From contig NC_134108.1 of assembly GCF_040939455.1 (NCBI RefSeq), forward strand, positions 19,001,501 to 19,065,500: a stretch of 64,000 nt of DNA. Direction: 5' to 3'. Both the position numbers and the translations under genes were made by a program. The notes under the pieces were generated by a model. That model worked only from the letters and a program-made list of their open reading frames with translations. It did not search any database and had not been told where the DNA came from. This stretch comes from Microcebus murinus (Eukaryota > Chordata > Mammalia > Primates > Cheirogaleidae). Of the stretch, positions 28,791-41,734 are shown in pieces; the first letter of the stretch is position 1, and each line of letters opens with the position of its first letter.

Positions 28791-29599
28791 TAAGGAATGT
28801 TGTCCAAGTATCATGCTGTCTCATTATTAAAAAAATGAAATGAAAATAAACACTACTTTTCATAAATGAAAATGAAGAATAGAGAACACGACTCCTATAT
28901 TTACTGAATATACTTTTTTGCCACATGAACATGGCTAAATTAGTCCTACGTTCTGATATTTTTCTCAGCAGAATTTGGCAAGTTTTCTGTGGCTTCATTT
29001 TTATCATCATTATAGACTTTTGAAAAGCAAAGCTTTAACTTAACTTCCACACTCTTTTGCATATTAGTAGTAGACTTGTGGATTTGCTCTGAACATTTTC
29101 ATTTCAAATCCTGCAGGAAAAATGGGTCTTAGATGAACCCTCAGATTGCATTTTTGGATCAAACACCTAAAGATATCCAGTAATAGCAGTAATAGATCTT
29201 AAAAACACCTTCCCAACACGAAGAACTAAGCTTGTTTCATGGTTTATGATATAGTTAATTTTAATGTCATGAATTTATGTATTTATGATTTACCTTAAAA
29301 ATAATTTTTTAATTAAAGAACACACCATTGTTAACACCAGTTTATTTACATAAAAAAGAACATATTTCAGTTTTATCAGGACCATTTCAATAGAACTACC
29401 AAGCAAAAGATTTTTATCTATGCTTATCCCTGAAGAAATTCTTTTTTAAAGCTTTAGGGAAGTCTAATGCCTATGAAACAACATCCTCATCAAGTACCAT
29501 AATTTCTCACAAATTTGCATTCTTTAGATATTAAATTATTATTTTTGGAGTAATTTTGTTTTGTAAATTTGAAAATTATGACTTATACTTCTCAAATAG
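28791..29599. other. No recognised feature
   Basis: Intronic. Nothing recognised. Confidence 0.45.
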
Positions 29600-29720
29600 T
29601 ATTTTAGAGGATGGGTGTCACTGTGAGCTTTTTGAATTTAGGAACCATATCCTATTTACCTTTGTACCCTTGCAACTCATTTCAGTGTCTGGGTGCAGAG
29701 AACATACTCCAAAATTATTA
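29600..29720 (+). mobile_element. LINE-2 3' fragment, sense
   Basis: GTGAGCTTTTTGAATTTAGG, then TTTACCTTTGTACCCTTGC, a diverged L2 tail. Confidence 0.55.
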
Positions 29721-30905
29721 AACAGTCCCTGGATTGCTTTTTTTCTTTTTGGTTATAGAAGGTATACATGGGTAACTTTTATATGATTAAAAGCTCTTTT
29801 GGACAGTATCCAAGATATACCATAATAGATGTTTGGACACTTAAATGGATATCATAGAATATAATGGTAATAAACCACTGGAAAATCCAATCCTAATTTC
29901 ATTTCATAGTAAAATATTGCTGACTGGAATACCAGGTTCCTGGAACTTCCAACAGTCTAGATTTGCTACAGTGTCAACAAAGTATTACCCACGTGCCCAC
30001 TTTGTGTGTGGACACACACTAATTCAATAAAATCACATTAAACAAACAAAGCAATCTACGTAGTCTTGGGGAGTGAAAAAGCAACTCACAATGGTAAATA
30101 AGAAAGTTACCCTCAAGGAGCTGACAGACTAGAGTAGGAGATAGACTTATAAATGTCAACTATCATTGGTGGCAGAAGTCCAACTTTATACAAATAAATA
30201 AGAGACTCTAGGAATATTAGCCAAAACATCAGGAGTCTTAAAAAACAATTCTATTGACATATGGGACTCAAACTAAGCAAAAATTGATTTTAAGTTATTA
30301 TTATTGACTCAGTAAATAGTTATCAAACTGTAAGTCAGATCCTCTGCTTAAACTTTATTTTACATAACCAGGAAGTGATATCGTTGAATAGATTATTTAT
30401 ATTACCATTAAGTAAAGAACTGTGTTAGAATCTAGGTCAGGTGTAATTAACTTGACAGACTTTTTGTAAAGCTCCGCAGGCTACTGGAAATTTCTGCTGG
30501 AGTTTGAGTATAGCAGATCAAAACCTTTTGTTATATTTCCTACAATCAAGAAAATTTTCAGTAACATAGAAAGCTAAGTTATTGTTTTTTGGTTTCTGCT
30601 GCTTGGTTCTGAAATGATTTTCTGCTTGTGTGTGCTTTTATACAGTATTAGGATTAGGTAGTCTGCGCAGAAAATAGTAAAATTGACACAAAAAATATAT
30701 CACTTGATCAATAAATATACGATGAGTTCTGAGATTAGGATAGTGGAGGATCAAGGAAGTTCAAGAAAAGCTCCCTGCCCTACTGGATTTTACTGTCCAT
30801 TTGGGATAAGGTATCAATGCTCCGTCATTTTAGTGGCAACATATAAATTAAGCAAGTCAAGACAAGATCAGAAGAGCACCTAACAGACAGCATGTGACAC
30901 ACACC
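29721..30905. other. Mostly unassigned; possible L2 at 30060-30190
   Basis: ACCCTCAAGGAGCTGACAGA near 30110 resembles antisense L2. The rest is unrecognised. Confidence 0.35.
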
Positions 30906-31337
30906 TGTGATGGTTAATTTTATGTGTCAACTTGGCTAAGCTATGGTACCCAGATATCTGATCAAATATTATTCTAGATACTTCTTGAAGGTATCTTTGT
31001 AGATGAGATTAGCATTTAAATCAGTAGACTTTGAGTAAAGGAGATTATGTTTACTTATATTGTGGGTGAGCCTCATGCGATCAGTTGCAGGCCTTAATAG
31101 AAAAAAACTGACCTCAGAAGAAGAGGAAATTCTGCCAGCAAACTGCATTTGGACTTAAATTGCAGTATCAGTTCTTCCATGGGTCTCCAGCCTGCTGACC
31201 CACCCTACAGATTTTGGACTTGCTGGTCTCTGTCATTATGTGAGCCAATTCCTTAAAATAAATTTTTTTCTTTAGTGCACATATATATTATACATATCCT
31301 ATTTGTTCTCTTTCTCTGGAGAATGCTGATTAACACA
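30906..31337 (+). mobile_element. ERVL solo LTR (MLT2-like)
   Basis: Starts TGTGATGGTTAATTTTATGT, contains TTAGCATTTAAATCAGTAGA and TGAGCCAATTCCTTAAAATA (polyadenylation region), and ends TCTCTGGAGAATGCTGATTA then ACACA. The layout matches MLT2 LTRs of the ERVL family. No internal region. Confidence 0.82.
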
Positions 31338-31935
31338 AAACCATGGCAGATGGGTGCTGTGGCTTGAGCAGAGAAAATCAGCTGCAGGCTTGATTATCCT
31401 GTTTCTCTTGTCATACTTCCTTTTCCCACATTTAACCTTCTTTCCTAGATGGTGAGCTCCTAGAAGTCAACGGGAACAATATCAAAGGTCCGGTCTGGAT
31501 AAAGACTTTGAAAGGGAGTATCCTTTAACCCTTATGTGTTAAAGCAGTCAGAAATTAATGTGCAAAAAAGTAGGCTTGTCATTTGTATGTCCCTCTCCAG
31601 TTTAGAAAAACTTTTAGAGGCCACAGGCAGTCCTGCGGAAGCTACTAGATGAAAAGTGTAGATTTGCTGTTTAAGAGTTGCATGGCATTATGCGAATTGC
31701 TTCATGTCTTCATGCCTCTGTTTCTGGCTGTAGAGTAAGCAAGATAACAGAAGCTCCTGTACCTGTGAAAATAGGCAAAACTAATCTATGCTGTTGTAAG
31801 TCAGGACAGTGCTTATCCTTGTAATAATTAGAAAGGAGCATGAGGGGAGCCTTCTAGGGCGCTGGTGAATATTCTGTTTCTGGATCTGGGTGCTGGCTAT
31901 AGATATATATTTGGTTTATAAAAAATTACTGAACA
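31338..31935. other. No recognised feature
   Basis: Intronic. Nothing recognised. Confidence 0.4.
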
Positions 31936-32270
<335 letters not shown>

Positions 32271-32280
32271 TTACTGAACA

Positions 32281-34009
32281 GTACTCACATGTGTATTTTT
32301 AATGCAAATTACATTTCAATAAAAATTTTTTAAAGTTTATATACTCAGTCTTGTAAATACTTTAAAAAATTGGTAGGATGCAAAAATCCCGATGTGTCAT
32401 AAAGATAACCAAAATAACTTGTTTCAGCATTTCCCCTCAATAGTCTTGATTGAAAAAATTAGATTCCCATTAAAAGTAAGCAAAAAGAGCTGGCAAAATA
32501 TACGCTAAGGAAAACAAATTTCTTCAAAGTCCATTAACTGATTTTGAGTAGAGCTACCTAAATTGTGTTTTAGATCTTCGGTACTATACTTCTTTTACTT
32601 TTTGATGCTTATCTCAAGAATACAGGGAGGCCAAATGCTTGTATTTGTGAAAGTGCTTTATGATATTTGCTAAAAGATGATGGGAAAGCCAGGTAAGAGC
32701 AGCACGGGCTTTTTATAGATCATAAAAGGAACAAATAAAACCTCTTAAAAGTATATTTGGAGCTTCACATTTCCTAGTCAGAAAATGGAATTAGTGTTTC
32801 AATAATGTGGTGGGACCATCCTCCTTTTATGAATAATAAATATCACGCCACCTGCCTACTTTTAATACCAATGAGAAGAGGATGGATAGAATTCTCACAC
32901 ACACAAATATGTGTTAGAAATGATAAAACATACAGATCCCTGTAGCAAATGTGTTGGACACGAGGGTTGGACATCAGTGTATCTCAGTACTCTCAATTAC
33001 AGCCACACTCCCTCTTCTCTTTTGGTTATTTTATTAATATATTCACGACCACTCTTATTCCTTATGTGAAATATAAAGAAATACACCACCTAATTCCTGC
33101 TTTCTTTTAATGAAAATGCAGACGGAGAAGGCAATTCATTAATACATCACTCAGTGTTTCTGGTTGCAGAAATGCTATGCATGAATAAGCAGAGAAAAAG
33201 GCCCTGGGGACAAGCTTCCTTTACTTTGATAGAAACAGGTGTTCTCTTTTAGTTGTCAAGTCAGCTCCCTTCTGTGAATCTCAGATAAGTGGTCCAAATT
33301 ACATCTAAGAGGAAGATTCGCCAAAGCATAATTACTTTTCATCAGGGTGCCACAGATAATGAAAGGAAAAGAACACTGGAAGTACATTGTAGTGTACTTA
33401 ATCACCATCATTTTAAAAAGCTGATGTAGAATTCCTTACTTGATTCAAGACAAATTGTATAGCTTTGGTGGTAAATTAGGCATATTTTCTAAACACTAAA
33501 TTATATTTCTTCTAATTCACATTTGGCTAAGAAAAGCTGACTAGTTTTTGTGGCAGTGGAATATAAGAGATAAGGTTTGCAGCTGCCATTTCAAACAGTG
33601 CATTTTTTTTGTCTGTTCTTAACAGCTTCCTGTGTTCCTATTCAGATTGAATGAAACCCCTTCTCTATCTTTCCTGGGAAGATAAATTGCATCAGGGTTG
33701 CTATCTATGCAGGATGCTGGCAGATTCCTTACTTCATTTTGCTACTCCAATCCCTATTTCTCGCCTTACTTTTAATACTGATGGGCTCAACTCGTGGAGA
33801 GCAAGAGATTATTAGTATGGGTAGAAATTGCAAAGTTTTGCCCAGGGATAAACAATTGTCTAGCACAGTACATAAGAAATCTTAATAATTAGAATTTTAT
33901 GTAGCATTTCTTTGCATTTAAGAGAAATTCTAGAACTGAATAACTTCAGTTGAGGGACAATGGAAAGTCGGAGACTGCTAAAACTATAATGGTTGACTAT
34001 AAACTCAAC
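32281..34009. other. No recognised feature
   Basis: 1.7 kb of intron. Nothing recognised. Confidence 0.45.
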
Positions 34010-34105
34010 TATTGATTAGATATGGAGAAGTTGCTTAAGCTCTGCATGGTTTATTTATCTATAAAATTAGGATAATAATACCTATCCTTTAAGAATCGCA
34101 TGGCA
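34010..34105 (+). mobile_element. MIR fragment
   Basis: AAGTTGCTTAAGCTCTGCAT, then AATTAGGATAATAATACCTA. Confidence 0.5.
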
Positions 34106-34532
34106 TAACAAAAAATTTTTCTAGGGTTGTACTTGATTAATAGTAGTAATTTTAAAGGAAATCTAATATTTTTGAGCAGATGGTATATAGGCTTTGGGGG
34201 AAGTGATGGGAGAAAAGTCCATCATACCAAAGCATTTTTAAGCAGGGTCAAAGTCTTCAAGTCTCCTTTGTTTTCCTAATTGCTTTCTGTTTCTTCCCCA
34301 TTAGCAGCTCTCCTTCTGTGACCCTCACTGTTTATTCTTTCCAGCCCATGTCATTGAGAGCCTCCATTCCCATTGCTGCTTGCTCTTTGTACCATCTATT
34401 TGATGACTCTTTATCCCTACAGCCAATTGGGTAGATGGAATAGAAATGCCCATTCATAACATAAAATTTGCCTTGATGATAAGTTATCATGGGGTAGGGC
34501 TGTAGGCTTCCCAATACACTATACCTCTAAGG
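34106..34532. other. No recognised feature
   Basis: Intronic. Nothing recognised. Confidence 0.4.
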
Positions 34533-34740
34533 TAGGGATCAGCAAACTTTTTCTGTGAAGAGTTAGAATATATTTTAGGCTGTGTGGGCTATATGATTTC
34601 TGTCTCCACTGTTCAACTCTACTCTTGAGGATATAGACAATATATACACAAATCAGCATGGCTATGTGCCAATAAAACTTTATTTACAAAAACAGGTGTC
34701 AGGCTGAATTTCACTCATGGGCCCTAGTTTTCTGGTCTTT
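34533..34740 (-). mobile_element. MER1-type non-autonomous hAT-Charlie element
   Basis: AGGGATCAGCAAACTTTTTC, GGCTGTGTGGGCTATATGAT and CCAATAAAACTTTATTTACA are landmark phrases of MER1. The right inverted repeat has decayed. Confidence 0.78.
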
Positions 34741-34969
34741 CTAAGACATAGAGATGAATCAAATTCTACTAGAGTTTAAAGGCCCATACAGTACAGCTTT
34801 CCCCCAAATATGCTCCATAGACAGCTGTCCCCCACAACCAAAAGCTAACTGGTCAATATATTTTTGAAATGTTATATAATTTGTCCCCATTTCAGAGGCA
34901 CACTAGCACATTAGCATGCCAAAGGCCCTGACTTTTTTTGAGTGTGGTATTCGTAACAGCACGATAGCT

Positions 34970-35215
34970 CATGCTTTAGTAGTGCTTGCTATGTGCTCAG
35001 AACTATTCTCAATTCTTTTATATGTATTATTTCGTTTAATCTCACAACCCTGGGAGATATGCAGTATCATGAATCCCATTATATGGTTGATGAAGCTGAA
35101 ACACTGAGAGGCAAAGTAACCTGCCCAAGGAAACATACTTAGTGAAGCCAGGATTCAAATATAGGCTGCCTTACTCCAGGGCCTGTGCTCTTAGTCTCCC
35201 TGCCACCTCCTTGTA
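34970..35215 (+). mobile_element. MIR, near full length
   Basis: ATGTGCTCAGAACTATTCTC, GAGGCAAAGTAACCTGCCCA and AGCCAGGATTCAAATATAGG follow the MIR order. Confidence 0.8.
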
Positions 35216-35254
35216 ACATCTCAACACCTACGAGAATTACTGTGAGGCCTGGGC

Positions 35255-35380
35255 AAGTGCTTATTTAATCCAGTTCTCTCAGTGTACACTTAGGAAAGAG
35301 AAACCTAGAGAAATTGAAGTGACTTTGCAAAGGTCACAAGCATAATTAATAACTGAGATAAGTCTACAAATCAATTAAAT
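35255..35380 (+). mobile_element. MIR-like fragment
   Basis: AAAGGTCACAAGCATAATTA after a GAGAAATTGAAGTGACTTTG core; diverged. Confidence 0.4.
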
Positions 35381-35637
35381 CACTACCCAGTACTTGAAGA
35401 CATGCTTAAATTAATTCTTTATGAAGACAGAAAATCCTTTTAAAAATGAGTAATCACCTCTAACTTCCCCTTCTTAATTCAGATTTCTATAACCAGTTTC
35501 ATTTCAATGGGGTAAATACACAGTTTGGTTTTTAAAAGGTAGAATTATTTTCATTTTTAAAATTCCTGATAGGCAATTCCCTGTCAAGGAGGAGATGAGA
35601 AATCTATATCTGCAACTCTCTTTCCCAGGCTCTAAGT

Positions 35638-35817
35638 CAGTGTTTCCTAAGACTTAATGTACATTACAATCACTTGGGGATGCTTAGAAAGAATGATGCT
35701 GGGCACTGTCCCACCCCTCAGATATTCTGATTTGAATTGAGGATCTAGTAAAAGTATTTTGAAGGACACCTCTAAGAGATTCTAATATGTAGCCAGCCAG
35801 GGCTGTGGACCACTGCT
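35638..35817 (+). mobile_element. MER20-like hAT element
   Basis: CAGTGTTTCCTAAGACTTAA at the left and GGCTGTGGACCACTGCTTC at the right, with ACAATCACTTGGGGATGCTT inside. Confidence 0.6.
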
Positions 35818-36659
35818 TCAGAATCACATTTGTTACTACCTGCTAAACTTGTCTACCTGCGTTAACAGCTAACATTTAAAATACTACATGGCATGCAACG
35901 AAACTTATGGTTATGGTCCATGGGTTATAATTATTAAAAATGTGACCACATTCCAAGCGTGAATGGGGCTTTATTACTGTAGATGAAACATGCTGGTGGC
36001 TATAATATTCAATCAATTTCATGTGAGTAAGACCTTTGGATTGACACGCATCACTGCAGAACCAGACTGACCAAAAGACTCAGGGATTCTGAGAGGCTGC
36101 TACGAATCTCTATGGCTCACATGGAGGCTGGTCTCTATCTTTTATTTGGCTGTCTTAATGCAAGGAACTTAAGGTGGAAGAAACAAGTATTTTGGAGGGT
36201 TAGGTTTTGCCTCCATCCTCTACCTAGTACAAATATATATAATCATTTATAATAGAAGACTTTAGAAAAGAAATCATGCATAGTAGGAAGAATTTAGGAT
36301 AGAAATAGACTATCTATGAGAACAAATAGAATAGAAATTACCAGGGACTTGAGACGATCTAATTACTACTATTGAACACTAAATCTGTCTTTAAGTTTTC
36401 TGGCAGTTAAGGCAAAAAAGGAAACATGTTGAGCTTGAGCAGCCTAGTTTTATATTCAGGCTAAAAACAACTTTCACATTTGTCTGCAGAGAAAATTATT
36501 ATTTTTGAGCTAAATTCAACCAATAATTTAATACATATGTCCTTGGGATAACACAGTTGAAAATGTCTTTGTCACAGTTTAGTAAAAGTCAAAGAAATTC
36601 TTTTCAGTGATGCAATCAATGATAGCTGAATGAGCCATCTAAAATATCTTGAGTTAGTA
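35818..36659. other. No recognised feature
   Basis: Intronic. Nothing recognised. Confidence 0.4.
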
Positions 36660-37890
36660 AAGCCATTCCTCTCATTCATTCATTCATTCATTAATTTATT
36701 TCTTCGTTCACCTATTTGCTTTTAACTGTAGGTTGGATATGATGTTAAGTTCCGGGGATTTGGTGATGCATAAGATGAATAAGTTATCTTCTCAAGGAGC
36801 TCACAGTACAAAATAAGAAATGCTCAGAGTGAGAGAGGCCAGAGCCTGCAATAAAGATGTGTGATTATTTGTGCATACCTTTAACAAAGGTATGTGTAAC
36901 ATGTCATGGGAGCACAGAGAAGGAACTAAGAGAGCCTCAGGAAGCTCAAGGAAGATTGAGTCAGCTTCATCACATACGTGAGCACTGGAATGCAATGGAA
37001 GATGTGTTCTGAGAGGAAGGATAGCAGGACAGGAGGCAAGGAAAGGAGAGTGCATGGCACTTTAGGAAAGTTACAAATATCTCCCTTAACTTGGAGGGTG
37101 GGATTTAAGTGGGGACGTGGGATTAAAGACATACATAAGGGTCAGATTCCAAAGGGTCAGGCCAAAGAATTGAGAGTTCATAGGAAAGTGATGGGTAGTC
37201 ATGTCAGTATTTGAGGAAGGGAGGGAGGTCACATGATTTGTGTTTTAGAAAGATCACTGTAATGACAATGTGTAAAGGAGACAGACTGGGAGGTCACTTA
37301 GGAGGCTGCTGGTGTAGTTCACTTCTTATGTGTTGAGGATCTGAAGGAAAACAATGGTAATGGACATCAGGGCACAGATTCTTCAGCTATTGAGGAGATT
37401 GACTTGTGTGGCTGGGTTAATGGCTCTGGGGAGAGGGAGAGGGAAGAGCCAAGTTTCCTGGCTTAGGTGACTTGGTGGCTGTGGCACCATGCCCGGAGAT
37501 TGGGAGCAATAGAGAAGAATCAGGTGTGTGGGTGTGGAGCAAAGAGTGGGAGAAGGTGAAGATGAGTTCAGCGGACTCTTATGGGACATTCAGGGGAAAC
37601 TCCAATAGAGAGTTGAGGTCTGAGCTGGAGACAATGGATTTGGAATTTATCAGCATGTAGATGGCAGTAAAAGCAATGCATGTCAGCGAGATATCTAGGA
37701 GTGTAGAAATTGAAGAGAGACCAGGGTTTGGAACTCTGAGAAACACTCATACTTAAAAGGCATGTGGAGGACACAGAGCTTATGCAGGAGCCAGAACATG
37801 GTAAAAATAAACTAGGAGTATGTGGGGTAATGGAAGCGATTAATAGGATACATGCAACCACCTAGGGGTGTACATTGAGGCAGAGATAGA
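36660..37890 (-). mobile_element. LINE-2, antisense, about 1.2 kb
   Basis: Begins with the reverse-complemented L2 tail (CATTCATTCATTCATT, 36676-36692), followed by CTCAAGGAGCTCACAGTACA, AGAAAGATCACTGTAATGAC, TCACTTAGGAGGCTGCTGG and TTATCAGCATGTAGATGGCA in the order expected for antisense L2. Several ORFs here (36801-37861) are chance products of it. Confidence 0.75.
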
Positions 37891-38658
37891 ATGAATGTGC
37901 ACATTAAACTGCTTCTGTGACATAGCAGTTGTGCCTGGTGGGACTTAGTAGGTGCTGAGTCTCTGGTTGCTGGACCGAATTCTCTTAATAGGAGCCTATG
38001 GATAGTTTATATTGTTTAAAGGGCAGATGACTTAAGTATCAGATACGTTTCAAAAGTTTGAGATCCAAACTCTTCTATTAATAGCTCAGGTGAGATCTCT
38101 GCACACTTAAGCCCAGTTGTGAATGCAGAATAAATTTCCTTGAAAATATCTAAACACTTGCATAACACAAGGTGGAGATGATGACGTTCTGGGCTATGAA
38201 AACACGGAAGAGGCAATTTTAGTTTAGAAAATTTCATGACCAGTTTTTACCAATTAAGCACTTCACTGAACAGAAGCTAAGTAAGCTCTGTGGGACAGAT
38301 GATCTAATGAAACTGTGTTCTGAAGGTCTTGCCGGGATGAATTAACTGTGAATAGCAGCACCGTACAACTGAATGCACTCTCATGACGATTAGGGCTGTT
38401 TGGGCTTTACCAACTTAAATATGACAGTGTTAGTTTGGGTTTGATTGGTACTTTATTCTCTGACCACTTAATTATTAATAAGATCTTTCCATGCTAGTGA
38501 TAACATAAATGGATCAATTATCACTGACGCCTGGTCTCTTTTCCCACAAGTATGGATCCTGAGGATCCTTTAGCTTAAAGAAGACAGAGCCTTTTGATTT
38601 GCATTCTTAGGAGAAGTTAGTGACTATCATGGCATCACTCTGGATATCACGAAGTACA
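37891..38658. other. No recognised feature
   Basis: Intronic. Nothing recognised. Confidence 0.4.
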
Positions 38659-38666
38659 CTCTACAT

Positions 38667-38897
38667 CAGGCGTCCTCAAACTACAGCCTGCAGGCCACAT
38701 GGGGCCTGCCGAGGACATTTATCCCATTTATCCAGCCTTCCAGTGTTTTTGCTGCCGCTACCTGTCCCGCTTAGCAGCCAACTCATCCCAGGCCCACAGT
38801 GCGCATGTGTGGAATGTGCACTGCACTCTCCAACGGCCCTCCAACGGTCTGAGGGACAGTGAACTGGCCCCCTGTTTAAAAAGTTTGAGGACCCCTG
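38667..38897. mobile_element. Non-autonomous hAT transposon (MITE), complete
   Basis: 231 bp with terminal inverted repeats CAGGCGTCCTCAAAC (left) and GTTTGAGGACCCCTG (right), flanked by a perfect 8-bp duplication CTCTACAT (38659-38666 and 38898-38905). GC-rich interior with no transposase; the ORFs on both strands over it are chance. The terminal wording differs from the old MER1 and MER20 elements and the perfect duplication points to a younger insertion. It resembles hAT families I recall as horizontally acquired in lemurs, bats and others. Confidence 0.95.
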
Positions 38898-38905
38898 CTC
38901 TACAT

Positions 38906-39529
38906 GCTCTGACTCCAGGCTGAGGGAAAGAAGCAAGATTTCCCGGTGATTTTGGAGGTCCTGACATTACAGTATTTTTAGTTATGCATCTCTCCTCTGT
39001 CCCTATCAGCCTAACTACTCATATCTTGCAGAGTGGAGGAAGTGTTCATGGTTTGTCTTTCTGGAATTGGACCTAATTTCTGACATCCCTGACTGTGACA
39101 TTGCTAACTGCATCAGAGTTCCCAACCATTTAAATTCCTTGATGACCCATAAATTCCAAGACTTATGTGTATTTTCCCCTAATTTTCAGCATCCATACAT
39201 AGAAAATATTAAACTGCTTTTTAAAATATAACACAAAAAGAAATTTTAGGCTCCTATCAAGAGGCCAATGAGCACTGTAAACAGGAGAAAAGAGAAATGT
39301 TTTATGACCAAGGAAGGTCATTATGCCATTTGGCTTCCTGCAGATTCTTCCCTGGGAAATCAAGAAAAAGGCATACAGAGATTTTACTCATTTTATTTAC
39401 CTTTTTATAATTAAATCATATCTTTACTGAACTATGGTGAATGCATGAAACAGAATAAAAATATGTATGATACTAGAGTTTATATTTTAAATTCAAAATT
39501 GAAAAATAGAAATATTTAATTAATAAAAT
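38906..39529. other. No recognised feature
   Basis: Intronic. Nothing recognised. Confidence 0.4.
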
Positions 39530-41234
39530 GTTCTCTTTCATAATTCCTTCGTGCCTTTGAGTTGAAGCTGAAAAGCTGACATCTTCCCTCCCATACCAAG
39601 ATGTCAGTATCAGGCCTTGGATGGCAGGGCGGGCAGTTTACTATTCAAACCTTGAATCCTCCAACCGGGAGCAGTATTTAATTTGATTCAGGTTTGTAAC
39701 AGGAAACAGCTGTTCACAAGCATGGGTACTTCCTAACATGGACATTCGGGACAACTGCTGGAGACAGTTGTAGAATCTCGCCATCTTTAAACAGAATTAC
39801 ATTTAGGAACCAGTGCACTACTGCACTGTGGTTCAGTAACCGCTATTTGTGGTCTGTATTCTCACACTCGACATTAACCAACAAAAGCAACCTGGACAGC
39901 GTTAGTTCATTGTCATAAAGTCTGGATTCAGAAAGCCTTTGGGGGAGTTTGGTCTTAAGCCCGACGACGTGGGTGAATACAGCCAGGGCCATGTCTTTAA
40001 TTACTGGAAACCAACTGCAGCAAAGAAAATGGAGTCAGATTTTTCCTTGCCGGTGGCTTCCCCACTTTTCCCAGGACTGAGCAGATATGATCATACATTC
40101 AAGTAGCTGTTTGTGAACATCCTTGCGGAGAAATATTCAGTGTTTAGAAGGGTCATAACCTCGACCGCAGTCTTTGACTAATCTCAGCGGAACCAAGTGT
40201 GGCTTTTGCCTGATTTGAAACGAACCAAGTTGATTAACTTCAGCAGTTCCGGTTTCTTCCACAACCAGGTCACAGAGCTTTCTGTGAAATACATTGGATC
40301 AATTTGCTGTTAAATTGCCTGTGGTTAAAGCACAGGACCTAAGCGTTGGGGGCATCCATGATGTGTTCTATTTAATTTGTTAGAACAATCTGACTCCTGG
40401 CGTTGGATGTGATGACCTGCCTTGCCAAATGTTGCCACCTTGGATCAAGGAGTCCCATCAAGTCCCCCTGTCATCACCACAGCTGTCAGTAGTTGTGCCG
40501 AAGAATTTTGACAGGTCTGTGAAACTTTCATTTTGTCTCCATACACAAAAAATAAGTCATTTCCCAGCCTTGGGCCTGCCTTGGCTCCATGTCACAGACG
40601 TCTTCAGTCACATCAAAATTCTCAACACCACAAATAAATGAAACTCACTGGATGGTAATAGCTTATGAACAGTGATGGAAAAGGTCACGACTGATTCGAC
40701 TCTTTCAAGCAACTGGACTTGTAAATCCTCCAAGTTATCTTCAACTCACTGTGCAAGGCAAGCGCCTGTTGGACTTAAATAATGGTCTAAACAGTCGTAT
40801 GTTTCTGTTCAGGACACGTCATTCTCCTTTATAAACTCGAGGTCTCTTGTAGGCTTTAATGCCCAGGTCATTCTTTTCACTTTACTCTGGAACGGAGTAC
40901 TGTGGCTGTGCCACTTCTACTATTCATTTCCAAAGCAAGCTCTATTGGCATCTGAGTCCCCTTTTCAGTTCATTGAGGATGGCCTCTCGAGTCTGTTCCG
41001 TATACTGGTCATAGCTCTTGCTAGATGCTTTGATTCATGATGATGGTTCAGGTTGTATTCTTTCAGCACAGACATGATTTTCTTTTTTTCTTTTGCTTAT
41101 CGAACGTGTAGGCATGCTCTTCACTTTCACAAAGAAATAGGCTCGCTCTCATTTTTCTCAAAACACGTGGCCCTCTCCTGTCTTTCGTTTTGCCACTGGC
41201 AGTGGAGCCTGAGTGGGAATCTGCGTGGGCAGGG
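39530..41234 (-). pseudogene. hAT-transposase-derived pseudogene (GTF2IRD2/ZBED5-like), antisense
   Basis: Reading the minus strand, fragments in shifting frames match the hAT-derived protein group that includes the C-terminal part of GTF2IRD2. Near 41080-41150 lies a BED-finger-like start ([11 protein letters not shown]), followed by [14 protein letters not shown] and YTEQTREAILNELKRGLR at 40960-41070. Near 40590 is GVENFDVTEDV, near 40100 a region similar to LNISLQGHSQ, near 39930 SRLYDNELTLSRL, and at 39650-39750 the hAT dimerization motif LGSTHACEQLF with KYCSRLEDS. Stops and frameshifts run throughout, so there is no intact ORF. It is intron-less and contiguous with a MED25-like piece on its 5' side. 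It could be a processed pseudogene of a domesticated gene or a decayed autonomous hAT element. No poly-A or inverted repeat was seen at its 3' end. Confidence 0.72.
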
Positions 41235-41460
41235 TGTCCTTGTTGGTGGAATGGAACTGGACCATCCTTGAGTTCTGGAACCAAGGGCCTGGGGTTGGTC
41301 AGTAGCTGCTGCGGGATGAGCTGCACCGTCAGCTTCTGGGGCCACTGCTCAGTCTTCAGGTTCTCTCCGTGATTCAGGTGGACCTGGCAGGGCAGTGACC
41401 ACTCAGCTTGGTGTAGGCATCCACTGAGGCAGGTGTGGGCTTCTCCTGCTGCTCAAGGAC
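41235..41460 (-). pseudogene. MED25-like processed fragment, antisense, fused to hAT pseudogene
   Basis: On the minus strand 41460 to 41235 reads [19 protein letters not shown], then after a +1 shift [17 protein letters not shown] and [16 protein letters not shown], then after another shift [15 protein letters not shown]. These match, in order, the start of the Mediator subunit MED25 activator-interaction domain (closer to MED25 than to its paralogue PTOV1, which has different residues after EK). No intron interrupts it, which suggests retroposition. Frameshifts and a stop make it non-coding. The match ends at NKD, where hAT-like sequence begins within about 60 bp. The chimeric ORF at 41063-41326 is a shifted-frame product. 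Confidence 0.75.
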
Positions 41461-41734
41461 TCTGCCTAAAGAGGCCTAAAGAGATTTAAACATTTTCAGT
41501 AATTAGTAGAATATATTTTTTTAAATAGTGAACCTTTGCATGGTTAATATTAGTCCTCTAGTATTCGCATCAAAAACAGAGATCAAATGCTTATCTTCTT
41601 ATTTGTTCTGGCAGGATAATCTTATTTAGTTTACTTACCAGTGTACCTGAACATTATGAATTGTACCACACTATTGTGATGTGTAATAATATAATAAAAA
41701 TAGTATTTAGATTAAATTATTAAAATGCTTGTTG
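41461..41734. other. No recognised feature
   Basis: Intronic. A local CCTAAAGAGG direct duplication sits at 41465-41482, at the edge of the chimeric pseudogene. Confidence 0.4.

Noticed and set aside
31510..31535. TTTAACCCTTATGTGTTAAA as possible piggyBac end
   Set aside because: No partner terminus or TTAA-bounded element could be found.
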